This document shows positions 17,605 to 26,724 of a stretch of 34,898 nt of DNA, piece by piece (position 1 is the stretch's first letter; the number at the start of each line of letters is the position of its first letter). The stretch covers positions 1-34,898 of the forward strand of contig JAQBPN010000095.1 of NCBI GenBank assembly GCA_028287505.1. The letters run 5' to 3'. Source of the DNA: Fibrobacterota bacterium. GTDB taxonomy: Bacteria > Fibrobacterota > Fibrobacteria > UBA11236. The notes below the pieces were generated by a model. The model saw nothing but the letters and a program-made list of their open reading frames with translations. It was not told the origin of the DNA and searched no databases. Position numbers and translations under genes: made by a program.

Positions 17605-18657
17605 ATGATGAACACCCAGTCGAAAAGCGCATGGCACCCCTATCTGGGACCTCTCCTCCTGGTCGGTTCCTTCCTGGGCGTATGGCTGCTGCTGAAGTCG
17701 TTTCCCACCCTTACCCATTTCATCTTCCTGGCTTTCTTCTCCATCGTGCTGGCGGCGGCCTTCTCCCTTCCCATGGAATGGTTCGCCCGTTTCACTTCCC
17801 GGCCGTACGCCATGTTGCTCACCCTTCTCAGCCTTATTATCGTGTTGGCCGCCGTCGTCTGGATCGCGGTCCCCTTGTTCGTCAATCAATTCGAAACCTT
17901 GATGGACAAGGCGCCCGCCGCCCTGGAGCGGGTGCGGGAATGGTGGAAGGGACATACCGGCGTCGACTTCCTGGCGGGCGAAGGAGGCAATCAATCGCAT
18001 CTGGTCCAAGGGCTGCGCGGGAAGTCCGGGTATCTCCTCAGCCACGCTCTGCCGATAGCCTTCGGGACTTTCACCGCATTCATAGAAGCATTGGCCGTTG
18101 TGGTGCTGGGCCTGTTCCTGGTGTACCGGACGGATGGATATGCGAAGGGCGTCATCCGTCTGTTCCCCAGGGAAAAGGAGTCGGCGGTGACGGAGGTGAT
18201 GTCCGCCATGGGCCGCGCACTGCAAGGTTGGGTGCGCGGAACCCTCATCTCCGCGGCCATCATCGGCGCCATCACCGGATTGGGGCTGCTGTTGCTGGGA
18301 ATCGAGAATTGGTTCGCCTTGGCCGTGCTGGCCGGCTTCGGCCAATTCATTCCCTACCTGGGGACCCTCCTTTCCGCGGCGCCGGGCGTGGCCGTCGCCC
18401 TGGCGGAGTCCCCGCACAAAGCGTTTTATGTTTTGCTTGTCTACCTTGTCACACATCAATTGGAAGGGCATCTGGTCCGGCCGCTGGTCATGCGGAAGAC
18501 CATCCGCATCCAACCCGCCGTGCTGATCCTGTGGCAATTGGCCTTTTCCCTGGGATTCGGATTCATGGGCCTGCTGGTGGCGACCCCGCTTTTGGCGGCG
18601 GTGGAGGCCGCCGTGGACATAGGCTACGTCAAAAGGGTCCTGGGCTGGAAGGATTAG
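17605..18657 (+). CDS. AI-2E family transporter (PerM/YdiK-type permease)
   Basis: A 350-residue inner-membrane protein with about eight hydrophobic helices. It shows the AI-2E family pattern: paired N-terminal helices (about 15-55), a third helix at about 70-95, an amphipathic stretch (FETLMDKAPAALERVREWW), and a conserved C-terminal half with GQFIPYLGTLLSAAPGVAVAL (about 248-268), HQLEGHLVRPLVM (about 290-302) and GLLVATPLLAAVEAAV. Members include autoinducer-2 exporter TqsA and Na+/H+ antiporter-like proteins, so the substrate is unknown. The start is ATG 17605 or 17608 with GGAAGGAG upstream. Its 3' end overlaps the convergent hydantoinase-type gene by 29 bases. Nothing in the context identifies a quorum-sensing role. 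Confidence 0.88.
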   Translation: MMNTQSKSAWHPYLGPLLLVGSFLGVWLLLKSFPTLTHFIFLAFFSIVLAAAFSLPMEWFARFTSRPYAMLLTLLSLIIVLAAVVWIAVPLFVNQFETLMDKAPAALERVREWWKGHTGVDFLAGEGGNQSHLVQGLRGKSGYLLSHALPIAFGTFTAFIEALAVVVLGLFLVYRTDGYAKGVIRLFPREKESAVTEVMSAMGRALQGWVRGTLISAAIIGAITGLGLLLLGIENWFALAVLAGFGQFIPYLGTLLSAAPGVAVALAESPHKAFYVLLVYLVTHQLEGHLVRPLVMRKTIRIQPAVLILWQLAFSLGFGFMGLLVATPLLAAVEAAVDIGYVKRVLGWKD

Positions 18658-21600
18658 CCCGCTCGCCCCATGCCCCTCCTCCGGGCGTCTCGATGATCAA
18701 TCCTTCCCCCGCCTCGGCCGTGTAGGACGTCGCTCCGGGCAAATCGGTTTGTCCGCCCCCGGCCGTTATCCGCAGGTTCTTCCCCTTCTTTCCCGGCTCC
18801 CCGCCTTCCATTCCGAAGGGCGCCAAAACGCGGCGTTGGGTCAAGAGCGATACTTCAACGGGTTTCAGGAAACGATATTGCCGCACCAGCCCCTCCCCGC
18901 CGTTCCATTGTCCGCTCCCTCCCGATCCGCGCCTCACCTCGAACCGTTCCAACCGCACGGGGTAGCGGGTTTCCAGCACTTCGGGATCGGTAATGCGCGT
19001 GTTGGTCATATGCGTATGCACCGCGCTCGCCCCATGGAACCCCGGCCCGGCTCCCGCCCCTCCCGCCAAGGTCTCGTAATACCCGAAGGTTCCATCCCCG
19101 AACGTCACGTTGTTCATGGTCCCCTGGCTAGCCGCCGCCAGTCCCAGGGCCCCCAGCAGGCAATCCACCACCCGCTGGGACGTCTCCACGTTGCCGCCCA
19201 CCACCGCCCGTCCGGGAGATGGATTGAGGATGGACGCTTCCGGCAGGATGATACGGACCGGATCCAGGCACCCTTCGTTCATGGGAATGCGCTCCGCCAC
19301 CAGACAGCGAAGCACGTACATCACCGCGGAACGCACCACCGCCGGGGGAGCGTTCAGGTTGCCGTCGCTTTCTCCGCCCGAGCCGGTGAAATCCACCACG
19401 GCCCCGCCGTCCTCCAAAGTGATCCGGACTTCGATGGGCGTGCCGTCGTCCAGGGCGTCCGAAAATCCGTGCGTGCCCTTGGGCAGGCGCGCCAATGCTT
19501 CCCGCACCTGCCTGGAGGCGTTGGCCCGCAGGCGATCCATCTGGTCCCGTACTTTCTCCGGGCCATGCTCGGCGACGAGGTCGTGGAGCATGCGCGCGCC
19601 GGCCTGGTTGGCGGCGGCCTGGGCCTGCAGGTCCGCGATGTTGTCGGCGGGGTTGCGGGCCGGCCATGGTCCGGAGGCCAACAGCGCGGTCAGGGCTTCC
19701 GCCCGGAATACTCCCTGGTCCACCAGTTTTTCGGCGTCGAACAGAACGCCCTCCTCTTCGAGCCGCGAGGAAAAGGCGGGCATGGATCCGGGAGTGATGC
19801 CGCCCACGTCGGCATGATGGGCGCGATTGGCGGTGAAAAACGCCGGCGTGGAATCCGACGGGAGAAACACGGGAGTGACCACGGTGATGTCGGGAAGATG
19901 CGACCCGCCGCGATAGGGATTGTTGGTCACGAAAACGTCGCCGGTTAGGGGCCGGGGCCAGGCGCGCAGGACGTGCCGGACGCTTTCTCCCATCGCGCCC
20001 AGGTGCACGGGGATATGCGGCGCGTTGGCCACCAGGTTGCCCGCCGCGTCGAACACGGCGCAGGAGAAGTCCAAACGTTCCTTGATGTTGGTGGAGAGGG
20101 CGGTCCTCTGCAGCACCTTGCCCATATGTTCGGCGATGGCCATGAAAGCATGGTTGAACAGTTCCAGAAGCACGGGCTCGGCCGCGGGTCCGGCCGGTGC
20201 GGATCCCAAAGCGGCGGAAACCGCCGATGCCGATTGCGACTCCAGCAGCAACTGGCCTTCCCCGTCCATCACGGCCTTGAAATCCGCTTCCAATACCACG
20301 GTCGCCACATCGTCCAGGATCAGCGCGGGCCCCTGCACGGTGAGCCCGGCGGGAATATCCTCCCGGCGGTATACGGGCGCCTCGAGGAACGTTCCCTGCG
20401 ACCACATGCGCGTCGTCCGCAGGGGCGGGGGCAGGGCGGAACCCACGGTCTGGCGCAACGCCGGCCAAAGCGCTTCGGCCTCCCCGGCCGCCTCCGCGCG
20501 CATTTGCAGGATCTCCACGCCACGTCCGGGACGGATGTAGCCGTACCATCGCGCATGCCGTTCCCGGAAGGCGGCCTGCCAATCGCCGTCGGCCGGCAGC
20601 GGCACGCTCAAGGCATATTCGGTTCCCAGGTACCGCAGATCCAGGCGGCGTTGGAACCGGAGGGTATCACCCAGGTAACCCTGGTCCCGGAGGTTGCGGA
20701 CGCCCGCCTTTTCCAATTCCGCGAATCCAGGCTCCAGCGCCGCCAGGGACTCCGGCCCCAAGGGCAGTCGCGCCACCGGCGCGGACCCTTCCCAACTCGC
20801 AGCGGCCAATCCCATGCCCAGCGCCGAAAACACGCCGCCCAAGGGATGCAACAGGATGCGGCGGATCCCCAGCAGCCTCGCCACCGCGCATGCGTGCTGC
20901 CCGCCGGCTCCGCCGAAACAGATCAGCACGTGGTCGGAGGCTTCGTGGCCGCGCGCCAGGGAAATGTCCTTGATGGCCTGGGCCATCTGGCGATTGACGA
21001 TCTCCAGGAATCCTCCGGCGAGGGCTTCTCCGGACAGGTCCTGTCCGTCCGCCAGCAGGCGCGAGCGCAACTCTCCGATCCTTTCCGCCACGCGATCGCC
21101 ATGGAGCGGGAATGGGAAATTGTCCTGCAGCAACCTGCCCAGGAACAGATTCACGTCCGTCACCGTCAACTTCGAATCTGCGCCGGCCCTTCCGAAACAG
21201 ATTGGGCCGGGATCCGAGCCCGCGCTTTCCGGGCCCACCACCAGCCGGCCCGATTGCAGGCGGCACAAGGATCCGCCCCCGGCCGCCACGGTATGGATGT
21301 CCAGGGAAGGGGAGCGGATGCGCAGGCCGGCGGCCGTCCATTCGTAGGCTTTTTCATGGCCGCCGCCCGCATGGCGGGACACGTCCGTGGAAGTGCCGCC
21401 CATATCGAAGCCGATCGCCCTGGGGTAACCTCCGCGTTCCGCCAGGCGCGCGCACGCCACCACGCCCCCCGCCGGACCCGAAAGGATTGCGTTGTGTCCG
21501 CGGAAACGTTCCGGATCCGTGAGGCCCCCGTTGGATTGCATCAGCCGCAGGGAGGAACCGGGCAGATGCGCGCGCAACGTGTCCAGATACTCCGCCAACA

Positions 21601-22255
21601 GGGGTGTAAGATACGCGTCCACCGTGGTGGTGTCGCCGCGGGCGGTCAGTCCGATTTCCGGATTCACCTCATGGGAACAGGAAATACGCGTGAACCCGGC
21701 CCGGCGCGCGCAATCCGCCGCGATCTTTTCATGGACCGGAAAGGCATAGCCGTGGAGAAGCACGATGGCCAATCCTTCGGCTCCTTTTCGGCGGAGCCTG
21801 GAAAGATCCGTGAACAGTTTGTCCACGTCCAGGCCGCGGGATTCCTTTCCGTCCGGCTCCAGGCGTCCGCGCGCTTCCGCCACTTCCGTGTACAGGACCT
21901 GCGGTTTTTGGATGTTCAGGGCGAAGATGTCGGGTCGCTGCTGGGTGCCGATTTCCAGGACGTCCGCGAACCCTTCCGTGACGAGCAATACATGGGCACG
22001 GCCGCGCCGCTCCAATAGGGCATTGGTCGCCAGCGTGGTTCCCAAGCGGATTTCCGATGGGGGAATGGCATCCGTATTCCGAAGCTGGAGGATTTTCCGG
22101 ATGCAGGCCAGGGGTGATAGGGGACCGGACAACACCTTGGCGATGAAGATTCCGTTCTCCGGCGAGAGACCGATACAATCGGTGAAGGTCCCGCCCTGAT
22201 CCATCCAGAATCGCCAACGGCCGGGTTTTCCGTGTTTCGGTGTGATCGATCCCAT
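18629..22255 (-). CDS. 5-oxoprolinase/hydantoinase, fused HyuA-HyuB
   Basis: A 1208-residue fusion of the two subunits of ATP-dependent hydantoinase/oxoprolinase. The HyuA half (to about residue 690) has the N-terminal phosphate-binding loop [11 protein letters not shown] (19-29), the second ATPase motif [13 protein letters not shown] and the [13 protein letters not shown] loop. The HyuB half (from about 698) begins with [25 protein letters not shown] and contains [10 protein letters not shown]-type and [11 protein letters not shown] motifs. The fused length matches eukaryotic-type 5-oxoprolinase, which opens 5-oxo-L-proline to glutamate at the cost of ATP; N-methylhydantoinase or acetone carboxylase-like substrates remain possible. 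ATG 22253-22255 is preferred over an upstream ATG at 22312 because the family starts just before the [12 protein letters not shown] segment; neither has a good ribosome site. Confidence 0.9.
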   Translation of the reverse strand: MGSITPKHGKPGRWRFWMDQGGTFTDCIGLSPENGIFIAKVLSGPLSPLACIRKILQLRNTDAIPPSEIRLGTTLATNALLERRGRAHVLLVTEGFADVLEIGTQQRPDIFALNIQKPQVLYTEVAEARGRLEPDGKESRGLDVDKLFTDLSRLRRKGAEGLAIVLLHGYAFPVHEKIAADCARRAGFTRISCSHEVNPEIGLTARGDTTTVDAYLTPLLAEYLDTLRAHLPGSSLRLMQSNGGLTDPERFRGHNAILSGPAGGVVACARLAERGGYPRAIGFDMGGTSTDVSRHAGGGHEKAYEWTAAGLRIRSPSLDIHTVAAGGGSLCRLQSGRLVVGPESAGSDPGPICFGRAGADSKLTVTDVNLFLGRLLQDNFPFPLHGDRVAERIGELRSRLLADGQDLSGEALAGGFLEIVNRQMAQAIKDISLARGHEASDHVLICFGGAGGQHACAVARLLGIRRILLHPLGGVFSALGMGLAAASWEGSAPVARLPLGPESLAALEPGFAELEKAGVRNLRDQGYLGDTLRFQRRLDLRYLGTEYALSVPLPADGDWQAAFRERHARWYGYIRPGRGVEILQMRAEAAGEAEALWPALRQTVGSALPPPLRTTRMWSQGTFLEAPVYRREDIPAGLTVQGPALILDDVATVVLEADFKAVMDGEGQLLLESQSASAVSAALGSAPAGPAAEPVLLELFNHAFMAIAEHMGKVLQRTALSTNIKERLDFSCAVFDAAGNLVANAPHIPVHLGAMGESVRHVLRAWPRPLTGDVFVTNNPYRGGSHLPDITVVTPVFLPSDSTPAFFTANRAHHADVGGITPGSMPAFSSRLEEEGVLFDAEKLVDQGVFRAEALTALLASGPWPARNPADNIADLQAQAAANQAGARMLHDLVAEHGPEKVRDQMDRLRANASRQVREALARLPKGTHGFSDALDDGTPIEVRITLEDGGAVVDFTGSGGESDGNLNAPPAVVRSAVMYVLRCLVAERIPMNEGCLDPVRIILPEASILNPSPGRAVVGGNVETSQRVVDCLLGALGLAAASQGTMNNVTFGDGTFGYYETLAGGAGAGPGFHGASAVHTHMTNTRITDPEVLETRYPVRLERFEVRRGSGGSGQWNGGEGLVRQYRFLKPVEVSLLTQRRVLAPFGMEGGEPGKKGKNLRITAGGGQTDLPGATSYTAEAGEGLIIETPGGGAWGERANPSSPGPF

Positions 22256-22506
22256 AATTGCTACGGAAAATCTAATGTAAATTGGGGAAGGATCATGAGC
22301 CTGCCGAAGCATGCCGCCACCGGAACCTTCTCAAAGGATATCCGGGACTCCCACCCCCAACCCACCCCCGGGAGTTTTCTTCGCATCGACCCCCTACTCA
22401 TGCCTGATGGGCAGGGCGGATTCAAGGATGGAAGGATGGCGGTTGCTTCGGCTCCGGGATCCGGCCGCGTCGGCTTACCAGGATCGACCGCGTCGGCCGA
22501 CGGAAT

Positions 22507-23340
22507 TCAGCCCGGCTGGTTTTTCAACAGACATTCATAACGATCGCGCAACGGACCCATGGAAGGATCCTGGCGGATCTTTTTGATCGCCTGTTTGCGG
22601 ATTTGCCGGATGCGCTCCGCGGAAAGGTTCAAGCCGCTGCCCACTTCCTTGAGGGTGACGGGATTCTCGTCCCCCAATCCGTAGAAGCCCTTCACCACCT
22701 TCCGCTCCCGTTCCGACAAGGAGGCGAGCATGCGATCGGTGAGCCGCTCTCCCAAGGCAAGCTCCGTCTCCAGGGAAGGATCCGGCGCGGCCTGATCGGG
22801 CAGCACGTCGGACCATGATTTTCCGGTTCCCGGCTGCATGGCGTTCAAAGAGGAACACCCCTGGCTCAGTTGCCGGATCACCCGCAGGTCCTCATCCTCG
22901 ATGCGCCCCTGTTTCTCGGCCTGGAGCGCCTTGCGGAGCCGGAAATATTGGTTGGCGGGAAGCCGTATGAGATACCCCTTCTCATTCAGGGCTTTGGTGA
23001 TGTAGGAGCGGATCCACCAGACGGCATAGGAGATGAACTTCACGCCGCGCTCCGGATCGAAGGTCTCCACGGCGTGGATCAGCCCGATCGAGCCTTCGCT
23101 GATCAGGTCCACCACCGGCATGGGACAAGCGCGGTATTCCAGGGCGACCTTAACCACAAAGCGCATGTTGGCCGCGATCAGCTTTTCCCGGGCGCGCACG
23201 TTGCCTTTGCGGAACAGACGGAACAAAGCGCCTTCGACATGGCCCGGCACCTGGGCGGATTTGCGGATGTCCTCCAGGTAGGCTTTGAGGAAATAGTCGG
23301 CGTAATGCCCGGCCGAGGCCGAGACCGCGTCTTTTACCAT
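22507..23340 (-). CDS. Alternative sigma factor of the sigma-70 family (RpoD/RpoS-like)
   Basis: A 277-residue group 2/3-type sigma factor. Region 2 spans about residues 50-120: LIAANMRFVVKVALEYR, then VDLISEGSIGLIHAVETFDP and the -10-recognition helix KFISYAVWWIRSYITKAL. Region 3 is short (about 125-200). Region 4 (about 205-260) contains the helix-turn-helix TLKEVGSGLNLSAERIRQIRKQAI. Region 1.1 and the large non-conserved insert of a primary sigma are absent, so this is an alternative factor rather than RpoD. ATG 23338-23340 is chosen because AGGAGG lies nine bases upstream; a start at 23361 would place that site inside the gene. A sigma-54-type promoter is placed to give a leader of about 20 bases, see 23370-23386. 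Confidence 0.93.
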   Translation of the reverse strand: MVKDAVSASAGHYADYFLKAYLEDIRKSAQVPGHVEGALFRLFRKGNVRAREKLIAANMRFVVKVALEYRACPMPVVDLISEGSIGLIHAVETFDPERGVKFISYAVWWIRSYITKALNEKGYLIRLPANQYFRLRKALQAEKQGRIEDEDLRVIRQLSQGCSSLNAMQPGTGKSWSDVLPDQAAPDPSLETELALGERLTDRMLASLSERERKVVKGFYGLGDENPVTLKEVGSGLNLSAERIRQIRKQAIKKIRQDPSMGPLRDRYECLLKNQPG

Positions 23341-23369
23341 GCGCGTAGTCCTCCTGTACATTGTCCAAT

Positions 23370-23386
23370 GGCAAAGAAAATGCCAA
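23370..23386 (-). promoter_or_regulatory. Probable sigma-54 (-24/-12) promoter of the sigma-factor gene
   Basis: On the minus strand this reads TTGGCATTTTCTTTGCC. The sigma-54 consensus is TGGCAC-N5-TTGC with GG and GC elements separated by ten bases. Here GG (23384-23383) and GC (23372-23371) are exactly ten bases apart, with TGGCA and TTGC intact. Transcription would start near 23359, only a few bases before the AGGAGG ribosome site (23355-23350) and about 19 bases before the ATG. The same stretch is also a partly palindromic TGGCA/TGCCA hairpin, so chance cannot be excluded. No enhancer-binding protein gene lies in the window. Confidence 0.6.
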
Positions 23387-23558
23387 TCCGGGGACTCCGC
23401 AAAGCCGGAGGAATCGCCACTTGCGGCGCCGGCCAGGGCCGGGAAAGCACCAAATGGAATATCCCTTCACCCCAAAACGTCGAAGAAAGATCAGTTCCGG
23501 CTTCCCCGGGCGCGCCGTTATGCTAATTTTTCCGGACAGGACAGTAATGGGAGGCGCG

Positions 23559-24338
23559 GTGAAAAAAGTCCGGATTTTGTCGTGGAACGTGAACGGTTTC
23601 CGCGCGGTGTATAAGAAGGGATTCATGGACTGGATGCACAAGGAGAAGCCAGATATCCTTTGCCTCCAGGAAACCAAGGCTGAGGAAGGCCAGATCCAAA
23701 AGGAACTCCAGGACGTGGAAGGCTATCATTGGGTCTTCTGCTCTTCCCAGAAAAAGAAAGGCTACAGCGGAGTGGCCATCTTCTCCAAAGAGAAACCGTT
23801 GGAGGTGGCGAAGGGATTCGGGCACGATTCCTTCGATAGCGAGGGCCGCACTTTGGTCGCGACCTTTCCCGGGTTCACGTTGTGCAATGTGTATTTCCCC
23901 AACGGCAAATCCGGTCCGGAGCGGCTCCAATACAAAATGGATTTCTACAAGCACTTCCAGGCCTATACTTCCAAGCTGCGCAAAAGCGGGAAGAGCGTGA
24001 TCGTATGCGGGGATGTGAACACGGCCCATAAGGAAATCGATCTGGCGCGGCCCAAGGAGAATTCCACCGTCTCCGGTTTCCTCCCGGAGGAACGCGCTTG
24101 GATGGATGGGTTCCTCGCCGGGGGATTCATCGATACGCTGCGCCTGTTCAATCAGAAACCCGCGCAGTATTCCTGGTGGGACATGAAGTCGGGAGCCAGG
24201 GCGCGCAACGTGGGTTGGCGCATCGATTACTTCCTGGCCAGCGAGGATCTGAAGCCGAAGATCAAGGACGCGTACATCATGCCGGAAGTGCTCGGCTCGG
24301 ATCATTGCCCGGTGGGATTGGATCTCGTTACCGATTAG
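23559..24338 (+). CDS. xth: Exodeoxyribonuclease III / AP endonuclease
   Basis: A 259-residue DNA repair nuclease that cuts abasic sites and degrades 3' ends. All family motifs are present: SWNVNGFRA (Asn10 and Asn12), LCLQETK (metal ligand Glu38), a Tyr near 112 (CNVYFPNG), GDVNTAHKEIDLA (Asp152, Asn154), WRIDYFLAS, and the terminal LGSDHCPVGLDL (Asp248, His249). GTG 23559 is preferred because it gives the usual N-terminus (KKVRILSWN) and has GGGAGG four bases upstream; ATG 23547 is an alternative adding four residues. Length is normal. It is divergent from the sigma-factor gene and followed by a strong hairpin-type terminator. Confidence 0.94.
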   Translation: MKKVRILSWNVNGFRAVYKKGFMDWMHKEKPDILCLQETKAEEGQIQKELQDVEGYHWVFCSSQKKKGYSGVAIFSKEKPLEVAKGFGHDSFDSEGRTLVATFPGFTLCNVYFPNGKSGPERLQYKMDFYKHFQAYTSKLRKSGKSVIVCGDVNTAHKEIDLARPKENSTVSGFLPEERAWMDGFLAGGFIDTLRLFNQKPAQYSWWDMKSGARARNVGWRIDYFLASEDLKPKIKDAYIMPEVLGSDHCPVGLDLVTD

Positions 24339-24345
24339 TGGTATT

Positions 24346-24374
24346 CGGGGCCGGTCGGTTTTGGCCCCGCTTTT
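24346..24374 (+). terminator. Intrinsic terminator after the exonuclease III gene
   Basis: A perfect 7-base stem (CGGGGCC 24346-24352, GGCCCCG 24363-24369) with a 10-base loop, followed by CTTTTCC. It starts eight bases after the stop codon. The T run is short but the stem is GC-rich. Confidence 0.65.
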
Positions 24375-24668
24375 CCATGTGTCGGCGCTTTCCGGCTTTG
24401 TCGGATTTTTTAACAATTTTCCGGTGTAATCAGCCCAATCCCGGGCTCCAGCAGGGCATGGCATTTGCAATCAACGGGGATCAGGTTGGCCCGCGACGTA
24501 ACCGCGGCGGCTTTTCCGCAAAGCAAGACGCAAAGTAAGAGAATGGTCAAACATTGCGATAGTGCTCAAGAATCGGAATATTCGGAAGTGATATTGCGAG
24601 CAAGCGGTCTTATATTTTCACGCTCTACCCCGTTCGCCTACGGCAAATAAGGCAAGAGGAGAGGGTCG
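24375..24668. other. Intergenic leader before the TPR gene
   Basis: About 290 bases, clearly richer in AT than the genes on either side, likely holding the TPR promoter. A 35-codon ORF (ATG 24543 to TAA 24650) ends shortly before the TPR start, with only a poor ribosome site, so it is not called as a gene. A palindromic GAATATTC lies near 24580. A GACGCAAAG word near 24527 recalls c-di-GMP riboswitches, but the rest of that motif is absent. No clear -35/-10 pair was found. Confidence 0.3.
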
Positions 24669-25514
24669 ATGGATAGTGCGCCGGAATCCGATTGTTGGGA
24701 TCGCATCCGCAGGCTGGTACAGGCCGTAGAGGAAAACCCCTTCGATGAAGATCCGGCCATTGAACTCGGCCGCTCCTACCTGGAAAAAAACTGCTACCCG
24801 GAAGCGGTGGCCGTCCTGGAAAGCCTCAAGTCCCGCATGCCCGAAGCCGTCGAGCTCTATCCTTTGCTGGGACTCTCCTATCTCAATACCGACCGGACCA
24901 CGGAAGCCATCGATCATTTCATGGTCGCCATGTCCCACAGCCCCGAGGAAGGGTATCTGTACTGGTGCATGGGGGACGCGCTTTTCAAGGCCAACCGCTA
25001 TCCGCAAGCCATCGAGTACTACAAGCGATCGGCGGAAATGGAACCGGGGAACACCCTGCCTTTGCGCAAGATGGTCCAGGCATTCTACGATATCGGCCGC
25101 GTGGAAGAGGCCATCGACATCCTCAAGGAAGCGCTGAAATACGATGGGGCGGTTCCGGAATTGTGGAGCAGCCTGGGATGGGCATTCATCCACCTGGGAC
25201 GCTACTCCGAAGCCCTGGAACCTCTCAAGAAATCGCTGGCCCTGAAGCCGGACGATATCCAATGCATCAAGAGCCTGGGTCTTACCGCCTTCGCCCTGGG
25301 CCGCAAGGATGCCTGCTTCCAATCCTACCAGATTGCCCTGGGGATGAATCCCCTGGACGAGGAAGCCCTTTTCGGCATGGGCATCCTGTTCGTTTCCACC
25401 GGGGACCTCAAGTCCGCCTATCGCCAGTACGAATTGCTGCAATCGGTCAAGTCCTCCCTGTGCGATGATCTTTACGCCAAGATCCTGGAGCGTAAAGAAC
25501 TCCGTATGGCATAG
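24669..25514 (+). CDS. Tetratricopeptide repeat protein
   Basis: A 281-residue cytoplasmic protein built of about seven TPR units: each 34-residue unit shows the W/L-G-Y/A-F-A-P pattern, for example AIELGRSYLEKNCYPEAVAVLE, LLGLSYLNTDRTTEAIDHFM, CMGDALFKANRYPQAIEYYKRS, SLGWAFIHLGRYSEALEPLKKS. There is no signal peptide and no membrane segment. TPR arrays bind partner proteins, so the function depends on an unknown partner. The start is ATG 24669 with GAGGAGAGG upstream. The small membrane protein 55 bases downstream may be co-transcribed. Two cysteines occur in unit-internal positions, with no obvious metal site. Confidence 0.9.
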   Translation: MDSAPESDCWDRIRRLVQAVEENPFDEDPAIELGRSYLEKNCYPEAVAVLESLKSRMPEAVELYPLLGLSYLNTDRTTEAIDHFMVAMSHSPEEGYLYWCMGDALFKANRYPQAIEYYKRSAEMEPGNTLPLRKMVQAFYDIGRVEEAIDILKEALKYDGAVPELWSSLGWAFIHLGRYSEALEPLKKSLALKPDDIQCIKSLGLTAFALGRKDACFQSYQIALGMNPLDEEALFGMGILFVSTGDLKSAYRQYELLQSVKSSLCDDLYAKILERKELRMA

Positions 25515-25569
25515 CTCCCGCTCAACTTTTATTTTTAAAGAGCACCCACACCGCACAAAGGAGTGGAAT

Positions 25570-25755
25570 ATGGGTAAGACTGCCAAAATCATTACCGGAT
25601 TGGGCGTACTGGCCGGCATTTCCTATTACGGGCGCCGGAAAATGAGTAAAGAAGAATTGGCCGCACGGAGCGGCGGGTTCCTTGGTTACCTGAAGGGAAT
25701 GGGCCGGGGTTTCTATACCGGGGTCAGAAGCGCTTTTCGCTTTCGTCGCGCATAA
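25570..25755 (+). CDS. Small hypothetical membrane protein (61 aa)
   Basis: A 61-residue basic protein with a short hydrophobic N-terminal stretch (IITGLGVLAGISYYG, residues 7-21) followed by a charged region and a Gly/Arg-rich end (GRGFYTGVRSAFRFRRA). ATG 25570 follows AAAGGAG at good spacing; longer upstream starts lack this. The single hydrophobic segment is at the lower limit for a membrane anchor. It lies 55 bases after the TPR gene without an intervening terminator and is followed by a strong terminator, so it likely ends that transcript. No family recognised. Confidence 0.65.
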   Translation: MGKTAKIITGLGVLAGISYYGRRKMSKEELAARSGGFLGYLKGMGRGFYTGVRSAFRFRRA

Positions 25756-25787
25756 TCATTAATTAGTTTCCAGGCCGATAGGCGGAC

Positions 25788-25830
25788 AAACCGCGTGGAT
25801 GCGATCCATCCAGGCGGTTTTTTGTCTTTT
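25788..25830 (+). terminator. Intrinsic terminator after the small membrane protein
   Basis: Stem AAACCGC (25788-25794) with GCGGTTT (25814-25820), an inner stem TGGAT/ATCCA (25796-25800, 25804-25808) around a 3-base loop, then TTTGTCTTTT. The run of T on the plus strand places it as the end of the TPR/small-protein transcript. It is also 26 bases upstream of the YceI promoter. Confidence 0.85.
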
Positions 25831-25855
25831 GCTGATTGTTTTGAGATATGTCCTC

Positions 25856-25884
25856 TTGACAATATCCGTTGTAACAAGTAGTTT
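25856..25884 (+). promoter_or_regulatory. Sigma-70-type promoter of the yceI-like gene
   Basis: A perfect -35 box TTGACA (25856-25861), a 17-base spacer and TAGTTT (25879-25884, four of six matches to TATAAT). It lies about 30 bases before the start codon, directly after the terminator of the previous transcript. The -35 match and spacing are strong, the -10 box is moderate. Confidence 0.6.
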
Positions 25885-25915
25885 GCCTGTCAGAAACCAT
25901 CCTTCAGGAGGAAAA

Positions 25916-26584
25916 ATGAGCAAATCGGGAATCATCCAACTCGGATCCATGCTACTGGTCTCGGCTTTGGCCATGGCCGCCCATGCGGAGACCTATAACA
26001 TCGACACCGCCCACACGGACATCACTTTCAAGGTGCGCCACATGGGTATCAGCAATGTTACTGGAAAGTTCGAGAAGTTCGGCGGCACCTTCAGCGTCGA
26101 TCCCAAGAACATCAAGGCCACCAAAGGCAACATGACCATCGACGTGAACAGCATCAGCACCGGCCAGCCCAAGCGCGACGGACATCTGAAGAGCGAGGAT
26201 TTCTTCGACGTGGCCCATCATCCGGAAATGAAATTCGTATCCAAGGAAGTCAAGGACGTCAACGAGAAGGATTCCACCGCCACTTTGGTCGGGGACCTGA
26301 CCATCCGCGGCATCACCAAGGAAGTCCTGCTGAAGATCAAAGGCGGCGGCATCATCAACGACGGCTGGGGCAATGAACGCGCTGCGTTCACCGCCAACGG
26401 CACCATCAACCGCTTCGACTACGGCCTGAAATGGAACAAGGCCCTGGAATCCGGCGGCCTGGTGGTGGCGCCCGAAGTACAGCTGATCCTGGCCTTCGAG
26501 GGCGTGCGCAAACTGGCTCCCGCCGCTCCCGCCAAGGCGGAGAAGGCCGAGTCCGCGCCCGCCAAGGCGAAACCCGCCAAGTAA
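25916..26584 (+). CDS. YceI-family periplasmic lipid-binding protein
   Basis: A 222-residue secreted protein. Residues 1-24 are a signal peptide (MLLVSALAMAAHA, cleavage before ETYNID). The mature part is a lipocalin-like barrel with the YceI pattern: YNIDTAHTDITFKVRHMGISNVTGKF, then DVNSISTGQPKRDGHLKSEDFFD, and LTIRGITKEVLLKIK. Members bind isoprenoid quinones or polyisoprenoids in the periplasm. A Lys/Ala/Pro-rich tail of about 25 residues at the C-terminus is extra. ATG 25916 follows CAGGAGGAAAA; an upstream in-frame ATG (25799) lies inside the terminator and is rejected. It has its own promoter and a strong terminator, so it is a single-gene unit. Confidence 0.94.
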   Translation: MSKSGIIQLGSMLLVSALAMAAHAETYNIDTAHTDITFKVRHMGISNVTGKFEKFGGTFSVDPKNIKATKGNMTIDVNSISTGQPKRDGHLKSEDFFDVAHHPEMKFVSKEVKDVNEKDSTATLVGDLTIRGITKEVLLKIKGGGIINDGWGNERAAFTANGTINRFDYGLKWNKALESGGLVVAPEVQLILAFEGVRKLAPAAPAKAEKAESAPAKAKPAK

Positions 26585-26637
26585 CCGCACGTAACTGGAA
26601 TGGTACCGGGGTACCGGTGCCGATTCCGGCGCCATGT

Positions 26638-26675
26638 AAAAGACCCGCCTCCTTCCGGAGACGGGTCTTTTTTTT
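26638..26675 (+). terminator. Strong intrinsic terminator after the yceI-like gene
   Basis: Stem AAAAGACCCG (26638-26647) and CGGGTCTTTT (26662-26671), with CTCC/GGAG pairing near the loop, followed by more T. The A run on the 5' side would give a T run on the minus strand, so it can also terminate the convergent beta-barrel gene. Confidence 0.92.
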
Positions 26676-26724
26676 CGAATCGCGTAGCCGGGGCGCAGCC
26701 AGGGGCGGCGCCCTTGCGGAAGGG

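Noticed and set aside
19973-22018. Long plus-strand frame (681 residues) opposite the hydantoinase-type gene
   Set aside because: The minus-strand protein has clear HyuA and HyuB motifs throughout. The plus frame has shadow composition and no ribosome site.
22256-22506. Small frame and repeats between the hydantoinase-type and sigma-factor genes
   Set aside because: A 12-base palindrome (CGTCGGCCGACG, 22491-22502) and an 18-base imperfect direct repeat occur, but without coding signal, T run or known motif. The frame lacks a ribosome site.
24500-24540. Possible c-di-GMP-I riboswitch (GACGCAAAG near 24527)
   Set aside because: The paired GGCAAACC-type segment and the second stem are missing, so the short match is probably chance. 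A covariance-model search would settle it.
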